Source of the DNA: Cymbomonas tetramitiformis | Taxonomy: Eukaryota > Chlorophyta > Pyramimonadophyceae > Pyramimonadales > Pyramimonadaceae | DNA: 64,000 bases | Assembly: GCA_001247695.2 (NCBI GenBank) | Contig: LGRX02035271.1 | Location: 45,865 to 109,864, forward strand | Direction: 5' to 3' | In this document: one piece after another, positions 9,708 to 20,618 of the stretch | Layout of the letters: the number at the start of each line of letters is the position of its first letter | Numbering within the stretch: the first letter of the stretch is position 1 | Position numbers and translations under genes: made by a program | The notes under the pieces: model-generated | Database searches by the model: none | What the model was told of the DNA's origin: nothing | What the model saw: only the letters and a program-made list of their open reading frames with translations

Positions 9708-12080
9708 CTAGTTGGTGTTGGTGTACGTGTAATCGTCTGTCTTTGTCACGGTCACGGTATCCACGATTTTGCCGTCCTCGGTGCTGGTGACGACGCTCTC
9801 CTCGGTGTCGACGATGTCTTCACCAACGGTGGTGTTTCCTTCAGTGGTGGTGGTGTTGCTGACGTCATCGTCGCTGGCGGTGTCGTTCGCTCTTCTGAAA
9901 TCGTCGATGAAATCGATACGCAAGTTTAGCGGCTCGGCAGCGTCCAAAAAGTCATCGCCGCGCGTTTGCACGGCTAACAGTTTGCGGGACACTTCGGACG
10001 AGAAGACGCCATCCTGATACGGATCCACCTCCAGGACCATGCACAACGTGGTATCGTAGTCGTCCGAGTTGTACGCCGTGTCGGTGAGGCGAAGCTTCGG
10101 TAAGAACGGAAGAATGAGCACGTCCTGCGCGCCTTCGCTCTCCTTGAGCATGTAGTTTTGTGTGAAAGGTTTCGTACCGAGGCGTCCGTTGATTTGGAAC
10201 ACTTCGTTGCCGACGTGCTTGTTCGATCCGTCCGTGTTTTCCAATAGGTCTTTTAGACTCCGCGAAAATCGATCAGTGTAAGCGTCGGAGCCGGTGTCGG
10301 AGTAGAGCGTGCTGAAGCCGATGATGTCGTCGTTATCGTGCTTGGTGCGCGCGCCGCAAGGATCCATGATCTCGGTAGGCGCCTCACCGTGCTTGGCCGG
10401 CGCGAACTCCACAAATTGGGGTAACGAACTTTTCGCGGCCATCAAGAACGCGGTGATCAACCGAATGCTGTAACGTCCCCTGTCTCTCAAGTTCTTTCGC
10501 GTCACCGCGCCGGCGATGGGGGTGTCCACGGTCACGGAAGTCACCGCGCGAGGCGCGTCGTTATTGGCGAACGCGTTGATCATCGCGGATCGCACGTCGT
10601 TCGTGGTCCACGTTCCCTGATCGACCTTGTCGATCTTTCCTTGGGGAATTTTGTAGACGACGCCTTTCAGAGGCGTCTTGTACTCGAAAGTGGTGATCGC
10701 TTGAAAGTTCATCTGCTGCAAGAAGATGGCGATAGGATCTCGCACGGGGTCAGTCAAGAGCGTGTTCGATTTAGCGTCCACGTAAGTATGCGTGTACTCA
10801 AATCGAAGCGGCACGCGGTCGTTGCTATCGATAAAAAGGGCTTCGCTTTTGCGATACACGCGCAGGTAGCACACGACGGACAGAGTTTGCTTGTAGAAGG
10901 TACCGTCCTTCGATTTGATGGTGTGTTCGAATAGCGAGTCGGTCTCTTCCACGATCGTCACGTCGCTTGTGGCGATCGAGCTTCTTTGGTCTCCGATATC
11001 TTCGCATACGGTTCCATCGTCGCCCTCTCCGACCTGGAACGAGCCGGTTCGGGTCGCCTGCACTTTCACCCGCAAGTTATTGAGCAGGACCGACAGGGTG
11101 GGCAGGGCGGTCGCGTCCGCCTCTTTGAAGAATACCATGTCGAATTGTAGCTTGACCAAGTTGAAACCGTACGTCGTGTCCGGCTTCAGGGGGTCCATTT
11201 TGGACAGTTGAGTGTCACCCGCTATCCGTACAAAATTTTGAAGATAATGGGCGCGGTAGCCGCTCAATTGAGTCTCCCTCACTGGAAGAGCGGCGATCAC
11301 CGTGGATTTTTGAAAAAGTTCGAACCGGTACGGCGCGTAATACGTTTCCGCCAGAGTCGTCGTTTTTGAGGTGGCGGTCACGTAGATGCGGAACGGATAC
11401 GTGTACTTCGTTCCTCCGTTCATGAGTTTCTTGCTTATGCTCAGCGCGTCGACGTTCGCGGCCGACGTCCACTCGGCAATGTTGAAGGTCAAGTACCACT
11501 TAGCGATGCCCAGTTCGCACCCCAAAGAGCTTTCCTCCTGATATTCGTCATCGGGTATGTCGTGAACCGTGGAAGTCCACTTCACGGCTTCGGTGCGACG
11601 ACCCATGGAGCTGAGGCATCTCGAGTTTGCGATCATGCCGTAAGTGATGGGCGGATCCGTGCGTTCGTCGGTGTACAAATGCGAGTTCCGCTCGGCGGCG
11701 GATCTGTACTGTTCTTGACACTTATCCGTGATCGTGCTGCCGAATGAAGCGCTGGGATCGAAGACCAGATCGAGCATGCTGATATCCGCGCTTCCCTCCA
11801 GCTTACGGTTCACCACGCTCAGATCTCCGAAGAGGATCGCGAACGCCATCTCGTCGGACGCGGTCTTAGAAGGGAGCGGGATGTCCACCTCCAGCGTTGC
11901 GGAGATCATGTCGGAGGAGACGCTCACTCCTTGCACCGTTGGCACGCCGCACACCAACGTATTAAAAGAGCTCCCGACGTTGGCATCTTCGGTCGTGAAC
12001 TGCGCTCGGAGCGCCGGAAGCGTCGCGACGAAAAGCGTCGCCGCCAGCGCCAACGCCAGGCGACACGTTTTTGAGCGCAT
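9708..12080 (-). CDS. Large secreted/surface protein, 790 residues
   Basis: The N-terminus is a clear signal peptide (positive start, then LALALAATLFVATLPALRA, cleavage near residue 26). The mature protein is beta-strand-like, acidic and Thr/Ser-rich, with scattered Cys and several N-glycosylation sequons near the end (NDT, NTT). The C-terminal ~60 residues are a Thr/Asp/Glu/Val-rich tail without a TM anchor. It is divergently transcribed from the Cys-rich surface protein at 12435, sharing a 354-bp promoter region with a TATA run at 12206-12219. The pairing suggests both are surface or virion-associated glycoproteins. No family recognised; conventional virus glycoprotein motifs are not evident. 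Confidence 0.75.
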   Translation of the reverse strand: MRSKTCRLALALAATLFVATLPALRAQFTTEDANVGSSFNTLVCGVPTVQGVSVSSDMISATLEVDIPLPSKTASDEMAFAILFGDLSVVNRKLEGSADISMLDLVFDPSASFGSTITDKCQEQYRSAAERNSHLYTDERTDPPITYGMIANSRCLSSMGRRTEAVKWTSTVHDIPDDEYQEESSLGCELGIAKWYLTFNIAEWTSAANVDALSISKKLMNGGTKYTYPFRIYVTATSKTTTLAETYYAPYRFELFQKSTVIAALPVRETQLSGYRAHYLQNFVRIAGDTQLSKMDPLKPDTTYGFNLVKLQFDMVFFKEADATALPTLSVLLNNLRVKVQATRTGSFQVGEGDDGTVCEDIGDQRSSIATSDVTIVEETDSLFEHTIKSKDGTFYKQTLSVVCYLRVYRKSEALFIDSNDRVPLRFEYTHTYVDAKSNTLLTDPVRDPIAIFLQQMNFQAITTFEYKTPLKGVVYKIPQGKIDKVDQGTWTTNDVRSAMINAFANNDAPRAVTSVTVDTPIAGAVTRKNLRDRGRYSIRLITAFLMAAKSSLPQFVEFAPAKHGEAPTEIMDPCGARTKHDNDDIIGFSTLYSDTGSDAYTDRFSRSLKDLLENTDGSNKHVGNEVFQINGRLGTKPFTQNYMLKESEGAQDVLILPFLPKLRLTDTAYNSDDYDTTLCMVLEVDPYQDGVFSSEVSRKLLAVQTRGDDFLDAAEPLNLRIDFIDDFRRANDTASDDDVSNTTTTEGNTTVGEDIVDTEESVVTSTEDGKIVDTVTVTKTDDYTYTNTN

Positions 12081-12205
12081 CGCACGATATAGATCGATTT
12101 ATTGTAATAGTGTAATATCACCGTAAAATGGTCCTGATGTATTGTCGGTTCGACGTCCACTCACAGCACTCTCAAAAGCGCTACCGTCGAAAGCGCTCGC
12201 TCGGC

Positions 12206-12219
12206 TTATATATATATAC
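12206..12219. promoter_or_regulatory. TATA run in the divergent promoter region
   Basis: TTATATATATATAC lies between the divergent starts at 12080 and 12435, about 126 bp from the minus-strand ATG. A second TATA box is closer to the plus-strand ATG. Confidence 0.45.
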
Positions 12220-12338
12220 GGTGCCGTCCGCAGTGTCGCATGTCCGAGATCATTTTGAATTCGACGAAAAACTCGCTCTCCCCCCAAAAAGTCGGACGCT
12301 TCTTAAGTGCGTTGAATGTCGAAGAGAATGCCCTTTTC

Positions 12339-12348
12339 TATATAAATA
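12339..12348 (+). promoter_or_regulatory. TATA box of the Cys-rich surface protein gene
   Basis: TATATAAATA followed by CGCGG, 87-96 bp before the ATG at 12435. The core TATAAATACGCG also occurs about 50 bp before the LRR gene at 50396, which suggests a shared promoter class. Confidence 0.5.
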
Positions 12349-12434
12349 CGCGGACTCGTGATCGTTCGACGAACAGCGTTATTTTGACGCCGTCGTCGTG
12401 TCGATCTTCCATATCGGTTTTGGGTGACGAGGAC

Positions 12435-12947
12435 ATGCGTCCCGTCGTCGTCTCGTCGCCGCGAGCGGCGTTGCCCATCGCGGCGATGCTTCTTTCGATC
12501 TTCGCGTCCACCACGGCGTCCGCCGCAGCGGTGAGCTGCGAAGCGGGAGACGATATTCAGTTCATCGAAAACGGCACTTGTGCGGATTCGAGCTTGGAGA
12601 ACATTCGCGCTTATGAGGATTGCAAATATTTTCTCGATAAGTACAACATCTCGTACCAAGGTTTTGCGGAACTACAGGATAATCACGTGTTTGGGGGTTG
12701 CGGTATAGCTCGAAGAAGTCTCTCGGCGAGCGGCATCGAGAAAGACTACGCTTTCCTCAATCAGTATGAGAATTCTGAGTGTACTGATAAAGAGACGTGC
12801 ATGTGCGTGTGCCCCAATTCGACGAAATCCCTCTCGTCGTCGTCGTCATTATCGCTGGACGAGATTCATGCGCAGGATGAGTTTGATCCGCATGCCTTCG
12901 ATTTTGCTCCGACCTGTTCGGCGGGAGACGATATCGAGCTTATTTAC
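12435..12947 (+). pseudogene. Cys-rich repeat surface protein, 5' part (split by LTR element)
   Basis: 171 codons from the ATG at 12435, chosen because it gives a signal peptide (residues 1-33, hydrophobic AALPIAAMLLSIFASTTASA) and follows a TATA box. After it comes one Cys-rich repeat domain: CEAGDDIQFIENGTC, a Cys near residue 66, a GCG triplet, and a closing C-x5-CMCVCP motif. A Ser-rich linker and the first residues of a second repeat follow. At 12947 the gene is interrupted by a 3.26-kb retroelement flanked by TTTAC duplications. The remainder of the gene is at 16204-20618 in the same frame once the element and one duplication are discounted (about 1,640 codons in total). Insertion, not divergence, therefore broke it. 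Confidence 0.8.
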
Positions 12948-13179
12948 TGCGAGAACAGGTGTTCCGCTCGGGTAAAACTGGCTAAGCTCCCATAAACAGT
13001 CCGGCCGAGTGCTTTTATCATGCATCTCGGAAACCCGGATAATACGAAGTAATGACTGACAGTACAGTACTACTGTACTGTCATCCTAGCTACTAGCGGA
13101 GTCACGGTTCCGATCAGAGACGGGTCAGGCTAGGGGCTATCAGAGCCCATAATAATAACCCTGAACCTAAAGTCCAGCA
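12948..13179 (-). repeat. LTR (3' end of the element on the minus strand)
   Basis: 232 bp, starts TGCGAGAACAGG and ends AAGTCCAGCA on the plus strand. Contains an internal palindromic stretch GACAGTACAGTA / TACTGTACTGTC. Confidence 0.85.
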
Positions 13180-13361
13180 CACCACCCGGAGCTGTGACCG
13201 TAGCTAATAGGGCTAGGCAAGCGGAGCTAACTAAACAGATAACAAACAGCAACTCACTGGAAACAGATATACTTTAAGCTGGGTGCCCGGGGACTTGTCC
13301 CGGCACAACCCACTACTGCGGCCAAGGCTAATCAAACCACCAGGATAACAGATAAGCACAC

Positions 13362-15569
13362 TCAGCCACTGCAAAGCTGGTCGGCAGGGCCGAGTTCAGC
13401 GGTCGGATTCCAAGGCAGAAATACTTCCGAAGTGAGTTGAGATGATAATTGAAAGGCATTGACACCACCAGACCCAAGCGGGTCAGGCGGATCCCAAAGC
13501 GGAGTGTTGAGACTCTCAAACTGCAGAGCCGCTGAGGTCGATCGAGAAAAGAACGGTTCCACATCCCGCGGCGGCATTGACGAACCAGTGGTAACCACGT
13601 GACACAAAATTCTCGCCCGAGAACTCGGAATTCTCGCCCGAGAATTTGGAGCCGGGCAAGGAGAATCCAGGAATGCACCACCGAGATGAACCGCACCGTG
13701 GTCGTAAGTGGCTCCGGGCTCAACCAGGCCCCTGACACCACCGCTGACCACGAGTGTCGGCATCGCCGTAGCACTGAAGAGAAATGTAGCCACCATGAAG
13801 AGAGTGAGTGCAAACTGACCGATGCCAAATGGCTTGGAGCCTCTGGGGACTCCGAATCGCCGAAGTGCCGTAGTCGCCGGCGTTGCACCCCCCTCAATTT
13901 CAGTCAGGCAGACTTCATCGTCATCGGAATCACACACCTCAACAGGCTCAGGGTCAACGTCAAGCCAGTCAGGGTGGATAGTGTCGAATGTCTTGAACGA
14001 GTTGTCAGCAGAAGCCATCGGGCCGAGAGCCAGAGAGGCAGACGGCGGCACAAAGGCGGCACTGCTGACCCCATGCAAGTCAATCGGCTCACCATGCACG
14101 GGCGCAGAGGCCTTCGGTAGCAGCTGCTTGCTGGCAGTCGGCTCAGCGACACCACCAGCAAGCGGACCGCTGACCTCAGCAAATGCAACACGGCCAATGG
14201 ACAGGTGCTCATCAGGTGCAGACTCAGCAGAGGCAGCGGCATCCTTGAACCGCTGCAGAGCCGTAGGCTCCGGAGCAAAGGAATGCGCAGACAGCTCACA
14301 GACTTCAGGTTGCCCCACGAGAGCACACAAGTGCTCCATGGACCCCTCATCCCCAGCGTCATAGTACCGCTGAAAACGAAGGGCAAGCACGTCGGAGTCA
14401 TAGGACTCAACGGCTTGGCAGTAGGATGCCGAAATGGTCATTGGGTGAGTGTCCTTGTGAGGACACTCACTCAGCCAATGCTTTGACCCAACGGCGCGGC
14501 ACTTCTCGTGCCTGCACGTTGGGACAAAGGTGCCAGACCGCTTGTCAAAAGCCACCTCCGAAGAGGCGGAATGAGCAAGCGGTTGCACTCCAGGTCGGTG
14601 GAAGTTGCGCGGAGTGTGTTTCCCAGGGGGCTTGGAGCCACCCTTCTTAAGGGAATCCACATCCCGCTGCAACTTGACCAACTGAGCACTGAGCCGATCA
14701 ATGGCCGAAGCCAGGCCAGTGTCAGTGGTGCAGGACGCAACAGACATGGGCCGCCCCGCAGTGCGCTTGCCCGAGAGCCGCCCGCAGCGGTACTGCTCGC
14801 GCACGCGCGCCTGCAAGGTGAGCAGACTCACAGCCGCACGCTGGTCAGCTCGAGCAAACGAGTCAACCAGCGTGGCGTAAGCCGGTCCAGACAGGGCAGA
14901 GAGGAATTGCCTTTTAACAGCGTCTTCGGGCAGCGTCGTCAGACGCTGTGCATCCCGAAGACAACTGTTGAAAAGGCGAATCCCCGCATCAGGGTCACCC
15001 TCGTCAGAAATCTTCACGTCAAGCAGTTCAGTCAGAGCGTCGAACGGAGTCGACGCGTCAGCAAGCATACGCACCACCTCCAGGGTGGCGCGTTTGCCAT
15101 CAGCAGGAACATCCGCACCAGAAGCCTCTACCCAATTACGGGCAGGAGACCCTGGCGCAGTCAGTAGCAGCAGCACAGAGTACAGCAGTTCATTTGCAGC
15201 AGGCAGAACAGGGGTGTCAGCAGCAGTCAGATCAAACAGGGGTGCGAATGCCGGCGACTGCAGTGTGAAGAGCTGCTGAAGTTCGGACACCAATTGAGAA
15301 AAAATGTCCGAAGCCGATGATTCGTCCCCACGGAATTTTGCTGCTTTGTCGCCTAACACCTTCGTTGCCGCGGTTTTGGAACTCTGAACGTCGAATGAAT
15401 CCCTGCGCAACCGATGAACGAGTGTGGCAGCCGCAGTCGAGGACTCCGACGCAGCCGAATCCAAGTGCGGAGTCGTGGGCGTGGCTGCATGCAACGCTCC
15501 AACATCATCGAAAATCGTCGCTAATTTACGCGCTCTAGCGCGCGTACGTGGTCTTTGCGGTGTATCCAT
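13362..15569 (-). CDS. Retroelement Gag-like protein
   Basis: About 735 residues from the ATG at 15569; the frame is open further to 15824 but that part overlaps leader sequence. The helical central region (LLYSVLLLLTAPGSP ... LLDVKISDEGDPD) is Gag-like. A Cys/His cluster, CRHEKCRAVGSKHWLSECP near residue 350-370, resembles a variant zinc knuckle that would bind RNA. A hydrophobic segment (FALTLFMVATFLFSATAM) occurs near residues 580-600, which is unusual for Gag. No protease DTG/DSG motif, reverse transcriptase or integrase was seen. The protein would form particles that package element RNA. Confidence 0.65.
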   Translation of the reverse strand: MDTPQRPRTRARARKLATIFDDVGALHAATPTTPHLDSAASESSTAAATLVHRLRRDSFDVQSSKTAATKVLGDKAAKFRGDESSASDIFSQLVSELQQLFTLQSPAFAPLFDLTAADTPVLPAANELLYSVLLLLTAPGSPARNWVEASGADVPADGKRATLEVVRMLADASTPFDALTELLDVKISDEGDPDAGIRLFNSCLRDAQRLTTLPEDAVKRQFLSALSGPAYATLVDSFARADQRAAVSLLTLQARVREQYRCGRLSGKRTAGRPMSVASCTTDTGLASAIDRLSAQLVKLQRDVDSLKKGGSKPPGKHTPRNFHRPGVQPLAHSASSEVAFDKRSGTFVPTCRHEKCRAVGSKHWLSECPHKDTHPMTISASYCQAVESYDSDVLALRFQRYYDAGDEGSMEHLCALVGQPEVCELSAHSFAPEPTALQRFKDAAASAESAPDEHLSIGRVAFAEVSGPLAGGVAEPTASKQLLPKASAPVHGEPIDLHGVSSAAFVPPSASLALGPMASADNSFKTFDTIHPDWLDVDPEPVEVCDSDDDEVCLTEIEGGATPATTALRRFGVPRGSKPFGIGQFALTLFMVATFLFSATAMPTLVVSGGVRGLVEPGATYDHGAVHLGGAFLDSPCPAPNSRARIPSSRARILCHVVTTGSSMPPRDVEPFFSRSTSAALQFESLNTPLWDPPDPLGSGGVNAFQLSSQLTSEVFLPWNPTAELGPADQLCSG

Positions 15570-15968
15570 AATAAAAACGACGGTGAGATGGGGAGCGTGG
15601 GCTAGAGCGGCGGCAGTAGAAAGATCAGAAAATGCAGCGGCCAATCCCTGCAGAAGCCTCAGTAACAAGAACAACATCAGACAGGTCATGAGCCGATTGG
15701 CTAAAAGTGGTTGCGAGCCACAATACGCGGAATGTCCTCTCCACCGGCCAGGTGAAACGTAAGAAGAAGCCATAATAAGCGACGATACTGCTGCCGATAA
15801 ATGTTCCGTAAAACTGATCTCCACTTCAAAAGAAGGCCATACCGCGGAAAGATGAACTACTGCCTAAGGGGGCGCCCACCCCATCTCTGTGTCAAAACTT
15901 AGCCAAACATGGCAACAGCTAGGCGCTGTGCCATCAGAATTACTAGGGAAGTGGTGACGCGCATAACC

Positions 15969-16203
15969 TGCGAGAACAGGTGTTCCGCTCGGGTAAAAAA
16001 ACTGGCTAAGCTCCCATAATCAGTCCGGCCGAGTGCTTTTATCATGCATCTCGGAAACCCGGATAATACGAAGTGATGACTGACAGTACAGTACTACTGT
16101 ACTGTCATCCTAGCTACTAGCGGAGTCACGGTTCCGATCAGAGACGGGTCAGGCTAGGGGCTATCAGAGCCCATAATAATAACCCTGAACCTAAAGTCCA
16201 GCA
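15969..16203 (-). repeat. LTR (5' end of the element on the minus strand)
   Basis: 235 bp, near-identical to 12948-13179. It differs by an AAA insertion in a poly-A run and two substitutions. Followed on its internal side by the primer-binding-site-like sequence. Confidence 0.85.
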
Positions 16204-19200
16204 TTTACCCCGGTTTTGATTGTGCCGATAAAGAATTAGAGCCCATCCACGAGCCCGAAGATTGCAGGCGCTACATCGACCAATACAATATATCCATCTC
16301 TTTGTATATTGAAGGAGCCTCTTCCAAGGATTATCGCGGATGCAACCTCAAAGACGGGGGTGCTGTGTTCAACGAAGCCCCGCCGGAAACAGCGATGGCA
16401 AAATGCCAAAACAACACGCAATGCATGTGCAAATGTCCGACCTCGCACTCTTCCACCCACTCCTCTTCCGGCGGCGATCCGGCTTCCTCCTCGGCGTGTT
16501 CCGACGGGGGTACCGGTTATGACCGGTTCGCCGACGGTACTTGTCCCTCTCATGGTCGCAGTCCTATCACAAACGTGAGCGATTGCCAAGCGTACGCGAT
16601 CGCGAACAACTTCGCTTTTAAGGAAGTCGACCAAGAGCAACGCCCCCCGTTTTGCACGGTATCTGACGAAGGCGCGACGGTATACTTCAACTCCGCTTTA
16701 CGGTTAAGGACCAATTGTTCCGAGGACCACGAATGCTTGTGCAACTGCGCGCGACCTCTGCGTCTGCCAGCGTTGTTCTTTATCCCGCCTCCGCCTTTAC
16801 CTCCTCCTCCGACTTTTTCGCCGTCTCCTCCGTTTCCCTTGCCTCCCATTGGACTCCCCGAATCTCCTCCACCCTTCAACGTCACGGACGAGACCGCCAT
16901 CAACCACTTCGATATCGAGTTCGTCGGTATCGACCCGTACAATGTTTTGAGATACTCATCGGTCGGCAGATCTTTCAAAGATGCGTACAAAAACGTGTTG
17001 CTCACGTATCTACCGGGCTTGACCGAATCTCAGATCGCCGTCACAAAGGTCATGGGCAATTTGACCGCCGGATCGGAAAGCGTCACCGTCGGTACCAGAA
17101 TGACCTTCAACTCCAATAATCCCGCCGCGATCACCCCCGCCCAGACGATCGCGTGGTTTTCGACCCCGTCGGCGCTCGCGCGTTTTAACGAAACGTTATA
17201 TTCTTTCGGCACGCACAGAGGCAGCGCGGTGACTTCGTTAAATATGGTCATGGGCGAGGAGATCACGGTGATGCAGAACGTGGACGAGAATGACGATAGC
17301 CTCACGGTGCTCCAAATTTTGCACGCCAACCTGGTGCAGAACGAAGAGAGCTTCGCTTTCGTCAAGGATATGAGCCAATTCGGCGCCGTCGTGAACGAGC
17401 AGGCGTTGAACGGCGTCGGATACGAGTACTTGATGATTCCAAGCTTGGTGGATTCTATGGCGCAACTCGTGTCCACGGTCACCGTCGACGGAGCGGCGAA
17501 CGATCCGATCGAGTCGCCCGAGACGGCTCTCACCTGCGGTGACGCGTCTCTCGACATGGGTATTCTCACCGACCACACTTTATGCTTCCTTTCCTGCGCG
17601 ATGCAATCGAAGTGCGTATGGGCCGGTTTCGACGTGGATAGCAAAGCCTGCGTCGGCGGAACGACCGTTTGCAGCTACGACACGCTGGTGAACGCGACCG
17701 GACCTCAACGCGTCGCGATCAAGATCCGCGACGAGGAAATCACGCACGAAAACGTCAAGCTACACGATGGCGCGTACCTCTCCGCGCTTTCGAACGTCTA
17801 TCGTCCGATCATAACGATCGCTTCCGAGTCCTCGGACCAGTCCGCTTCGGCGGGTGATCGACGTCTCTTGGAAGAACAGGATACCGCAAACTCGGATCGA
17901 TACGGCGTGTGCGAAGCGGACCAATCGTTCCAATTCATCGAGCGATACAGGTGCGATCTCTTGGACCTGGGCGTCGTCATCTCCTCGACGAAGTGCAAAC
18001 TTGCCAAGGGATCCGATGAATACTTCGGTGATATCTCCGATGAAAGCCTTCCGTACGGGTGCGTGAGATTCTACGACACTGTTATAGAGAAGCATTTCGT
18101 CGCTTTGAACAAATATATCGGCGCGACGACGTGCTCGAGCTCGCACGAATGCGCCTGCGCGTGCCCCACTGCGGAAGAAAAGAGTAACGCCGCGCCGCCG
18201 CTCACGTGTGCGGACACCTCAAATCCAGCTCAGCTTTATCCAGTTGTGGGCAACGGCGCGCACGTAGAGTCCAGTTGCGGAAAAGCGGGATTCCTCGCGT
18301 TGACCGAAGATGAATGCAAAAATTTTGCGCTGGACGTTCTGAAAGGTGAATATTCCGCTGATCCGCTAACTCAAAATATTCATGCTTTCGGATGTCAAGT
18401 TTATAACGGTATCGTCGTGTTCCATTCAAACTCGGAATCGACGGTAGTGTGCGAAGAAGGTAGGAGTTGCGTCTGCAAATGTCCTCCCCGACCCACGTAC
18501 GAGAAGAAAGGTCTGTCCTGCTTGTTGTCCGGCACGAGCGGCGAGGACCAGACGTCCGTGGCGCCATGCACTTGGACCGCGGTGTCCGGCATGAACGCGG
18601 CGTCCTATCAGCATCCATCCACGGGAACGGGTAACGTGTACGAGCTGACCACCACGGGTGTGGAGAGCTTATTTTCGGGTGATCGATTGTGCCCTGGCGT
18701 TGGGTCTATGAAGGGCATTTCATTGGCGAAGGAAAGCCGTTCGCTCAAGACGGCCTCTTGCGCGTCCTACCTGAGCAACGATCTTCAATCGTTCTTTGCC
18801 GTTATGGTGTGGAGCAACATCGACGATGACTCCACGGCGGTGTGCTACTTGCTCTCGACCTGCGGCGGCGTCGGCTCGCCGATGACGACTTACGAAGAGG
18901 AGTTCGGTGTCGATGAGGCGACGACCCCCAGGATCGCGGTGTTGGCCAAAGACAGCGTGCTTCCTCCGTCAGCCGTGGACGCGGACGTCGCCGAATCTCT
19001 CTCGCTCGCCGCGGCCGCGATGAGCGTCGGAAATCGGTTGTACGCCGACTTCGTGGCGAGAGCGAGCGCCGCCTTCTCTTTCGTCTCTTCCGCCGACGAT
19101 TGTCTTCTTAACCACCACGCGTTGTACGATTCTTCCGAGTACGCCGCGTCCTCCGTGTGCTTGCCGCGGCGTTGCTCCATCTGGGGAACAGAACCGGGGT

Positions 19201-20618
19201 ACCGCTCGACGAGTTCCTTTTTCGAGGACACCTGCTCCGCGGAAAACCTCGCGTGCTGCGCGAACGCGCACGAGACCGCCGCTCCGTGCAGTGCGGGAAA
19301 GAAGACGACCGCATGTATGGCGGTGGATATGGGCGACATCCAACTGCCGTACAACGAAATAGAATACTTCGAGATCGTCGAGACCTTCGCGGTGCCGAAC
19401 TCCGAATTCATCCAGAAGAAACGCGCGCAGAGCGATGCGCTGAAGCACGACGAGAGCGCGATGATTCCGACGTGCACCGTCAAGCTCGACGTGTACTCCG
19501 ACGATTCGTACTCTTTGGAGGCGAGCGGCGTGAAGGTGCTTCGCGCCGCGTCCGAGTCCGACACGAGCGACGCGATGCACGTGTCTCGCGCCTGCCCGCT
19601 CCTGCGCCCCGATCCTCGTTTCAACGAGCTCGTCGTGTCGGCCGGAAAGGGCGATACTCACGTGAGCCGCACTCCCGAGAGCGCGGGACCCCTGCGCGTA
19701 TCGCTGATGTCATCGTTGATGCCTTACTCGGGATCGAAAGTGCACATTCCCGTGTCGTTCGCTCGTACCAATTTCGACAACATGATCACCGACACCACAC
19801 AACGCGGAACCGGTCTGTTGGATCCGCGTCGACCCACGGACGTGGTGTGGAGAGCGGCGGATTCGGAGGAGCGACGCGCCACATACATCGTGCCCGGAAC
19901 GACGGCCAACGAAGATGGCATCTCCTTTGCCGACGCGTACGAAACCCCGCGCCGTTCGCCTTATCACGTATCTCCACGAGCGGGAGAAGGTACGACCGGA
20001 CGCTTCGAGCTACTCCGTCGCGTAGTGGAGGGCAGCTCCGAGAAGGAGGGCGTCAGTATGTGCTTCACGTTGTGTCAATCGGACACGGCGTTCAGAATTG
20101 CGGACAAGGCCGGCACCAGTGAGGGCGTCATGATGGCTTACTTTTCCCACGACGAGGCGGTACGCCAGAACGGAGTCACCGACGAGGATAACGTCGGAAG
20201 CGTGAAGATCGCGGGAGTCGAGTACCACTACGCCGAGTACCGCTCGTTGACACCCACCGCATTCGACGACATGCACCTCCCGAGGGAATCCGACGCGCTG
20301 GTGTTGGAGATTCGAGAGGCGACCGACGACAAGGACTACCAACGCATGACGTTCCGCACTCTGGACAAGCAGAACGCGGTGCGACAAGGCGCCGCGTGCG
20401 TTCAGGACGTGCCGCTGAAATTCGGAAAGACGTACGACGTGACGCTGCAAACGTTCAAATCCGGCGCGGCGAGCGATTACACGGAGCCTTTATGCGTCGA
20501 GAGCGCCGCCGATGAGCAGACATCGGCCACCGTGAATTACTTGACCGGATCGTCCGCCGGTGATACACGGAGAGGCTGCTCTCCACGGGGTCGAAACGCG
20601 TGGGCTGCAAGGTCGTAG
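16204..20618 (+). pseudogene. Cys-rich repeat surface protein, 3' part
   Basis: Continuation of 12435-12947 after the LTR element. Counting the broken second copy, four more Cys-rich repeats are visible, ending in CMCKCP (about 16426), CLCNCA (about 16736), CACACP (about 18151) and CVCKCP (about 18471). Each repeat has the pattern C...C...C...GC...C-x4/5-C-x-C-x-C. A proline-rich hinge (PPPPLPPPPTFSPSPPFP) follows the third repeat, then a long region with another Cys-rich PAN-like block near 17530-17730 and an Asp/Ser-rich beta-type C-terminal half. No C-terminal TM anchor is present. The final ~25 codons read YLTGSSAGDT and then Arg-rich sequence, and run into the Pif1 helicase frame. The natural C-terminus may therefore have been lost in a fusion. 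Polyproline hinges are known from algal wall glycoproteins. Confidence 0.75.

Larger units (their letters stand above)
12948..16203 (-). mobile_element. Copia-like LTR retroelement, Gag-only, non-autonomous
   Basis: A 3,256-bp element bounded by near-identical direct LTRs (12948-13179 and 15969-16203, both TG...CA) and by a 5-bp target duplication TTTAC (12943-12947 and 16204-16208). The LTRs differ by about two substitutions and one 3-base indel, so insertion is recent. The only ORF is a Gag on the minus strand, which sets the orientation. Immediately after the 5' LTR (minus strand, 15968 downward) GGTTATGCGCGTCACC is a primer-binding-site-like sequence. No reverse transcriptase, integrase or RNase H is present, so movement must rely on a helper element. 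Confidence 0.85.
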
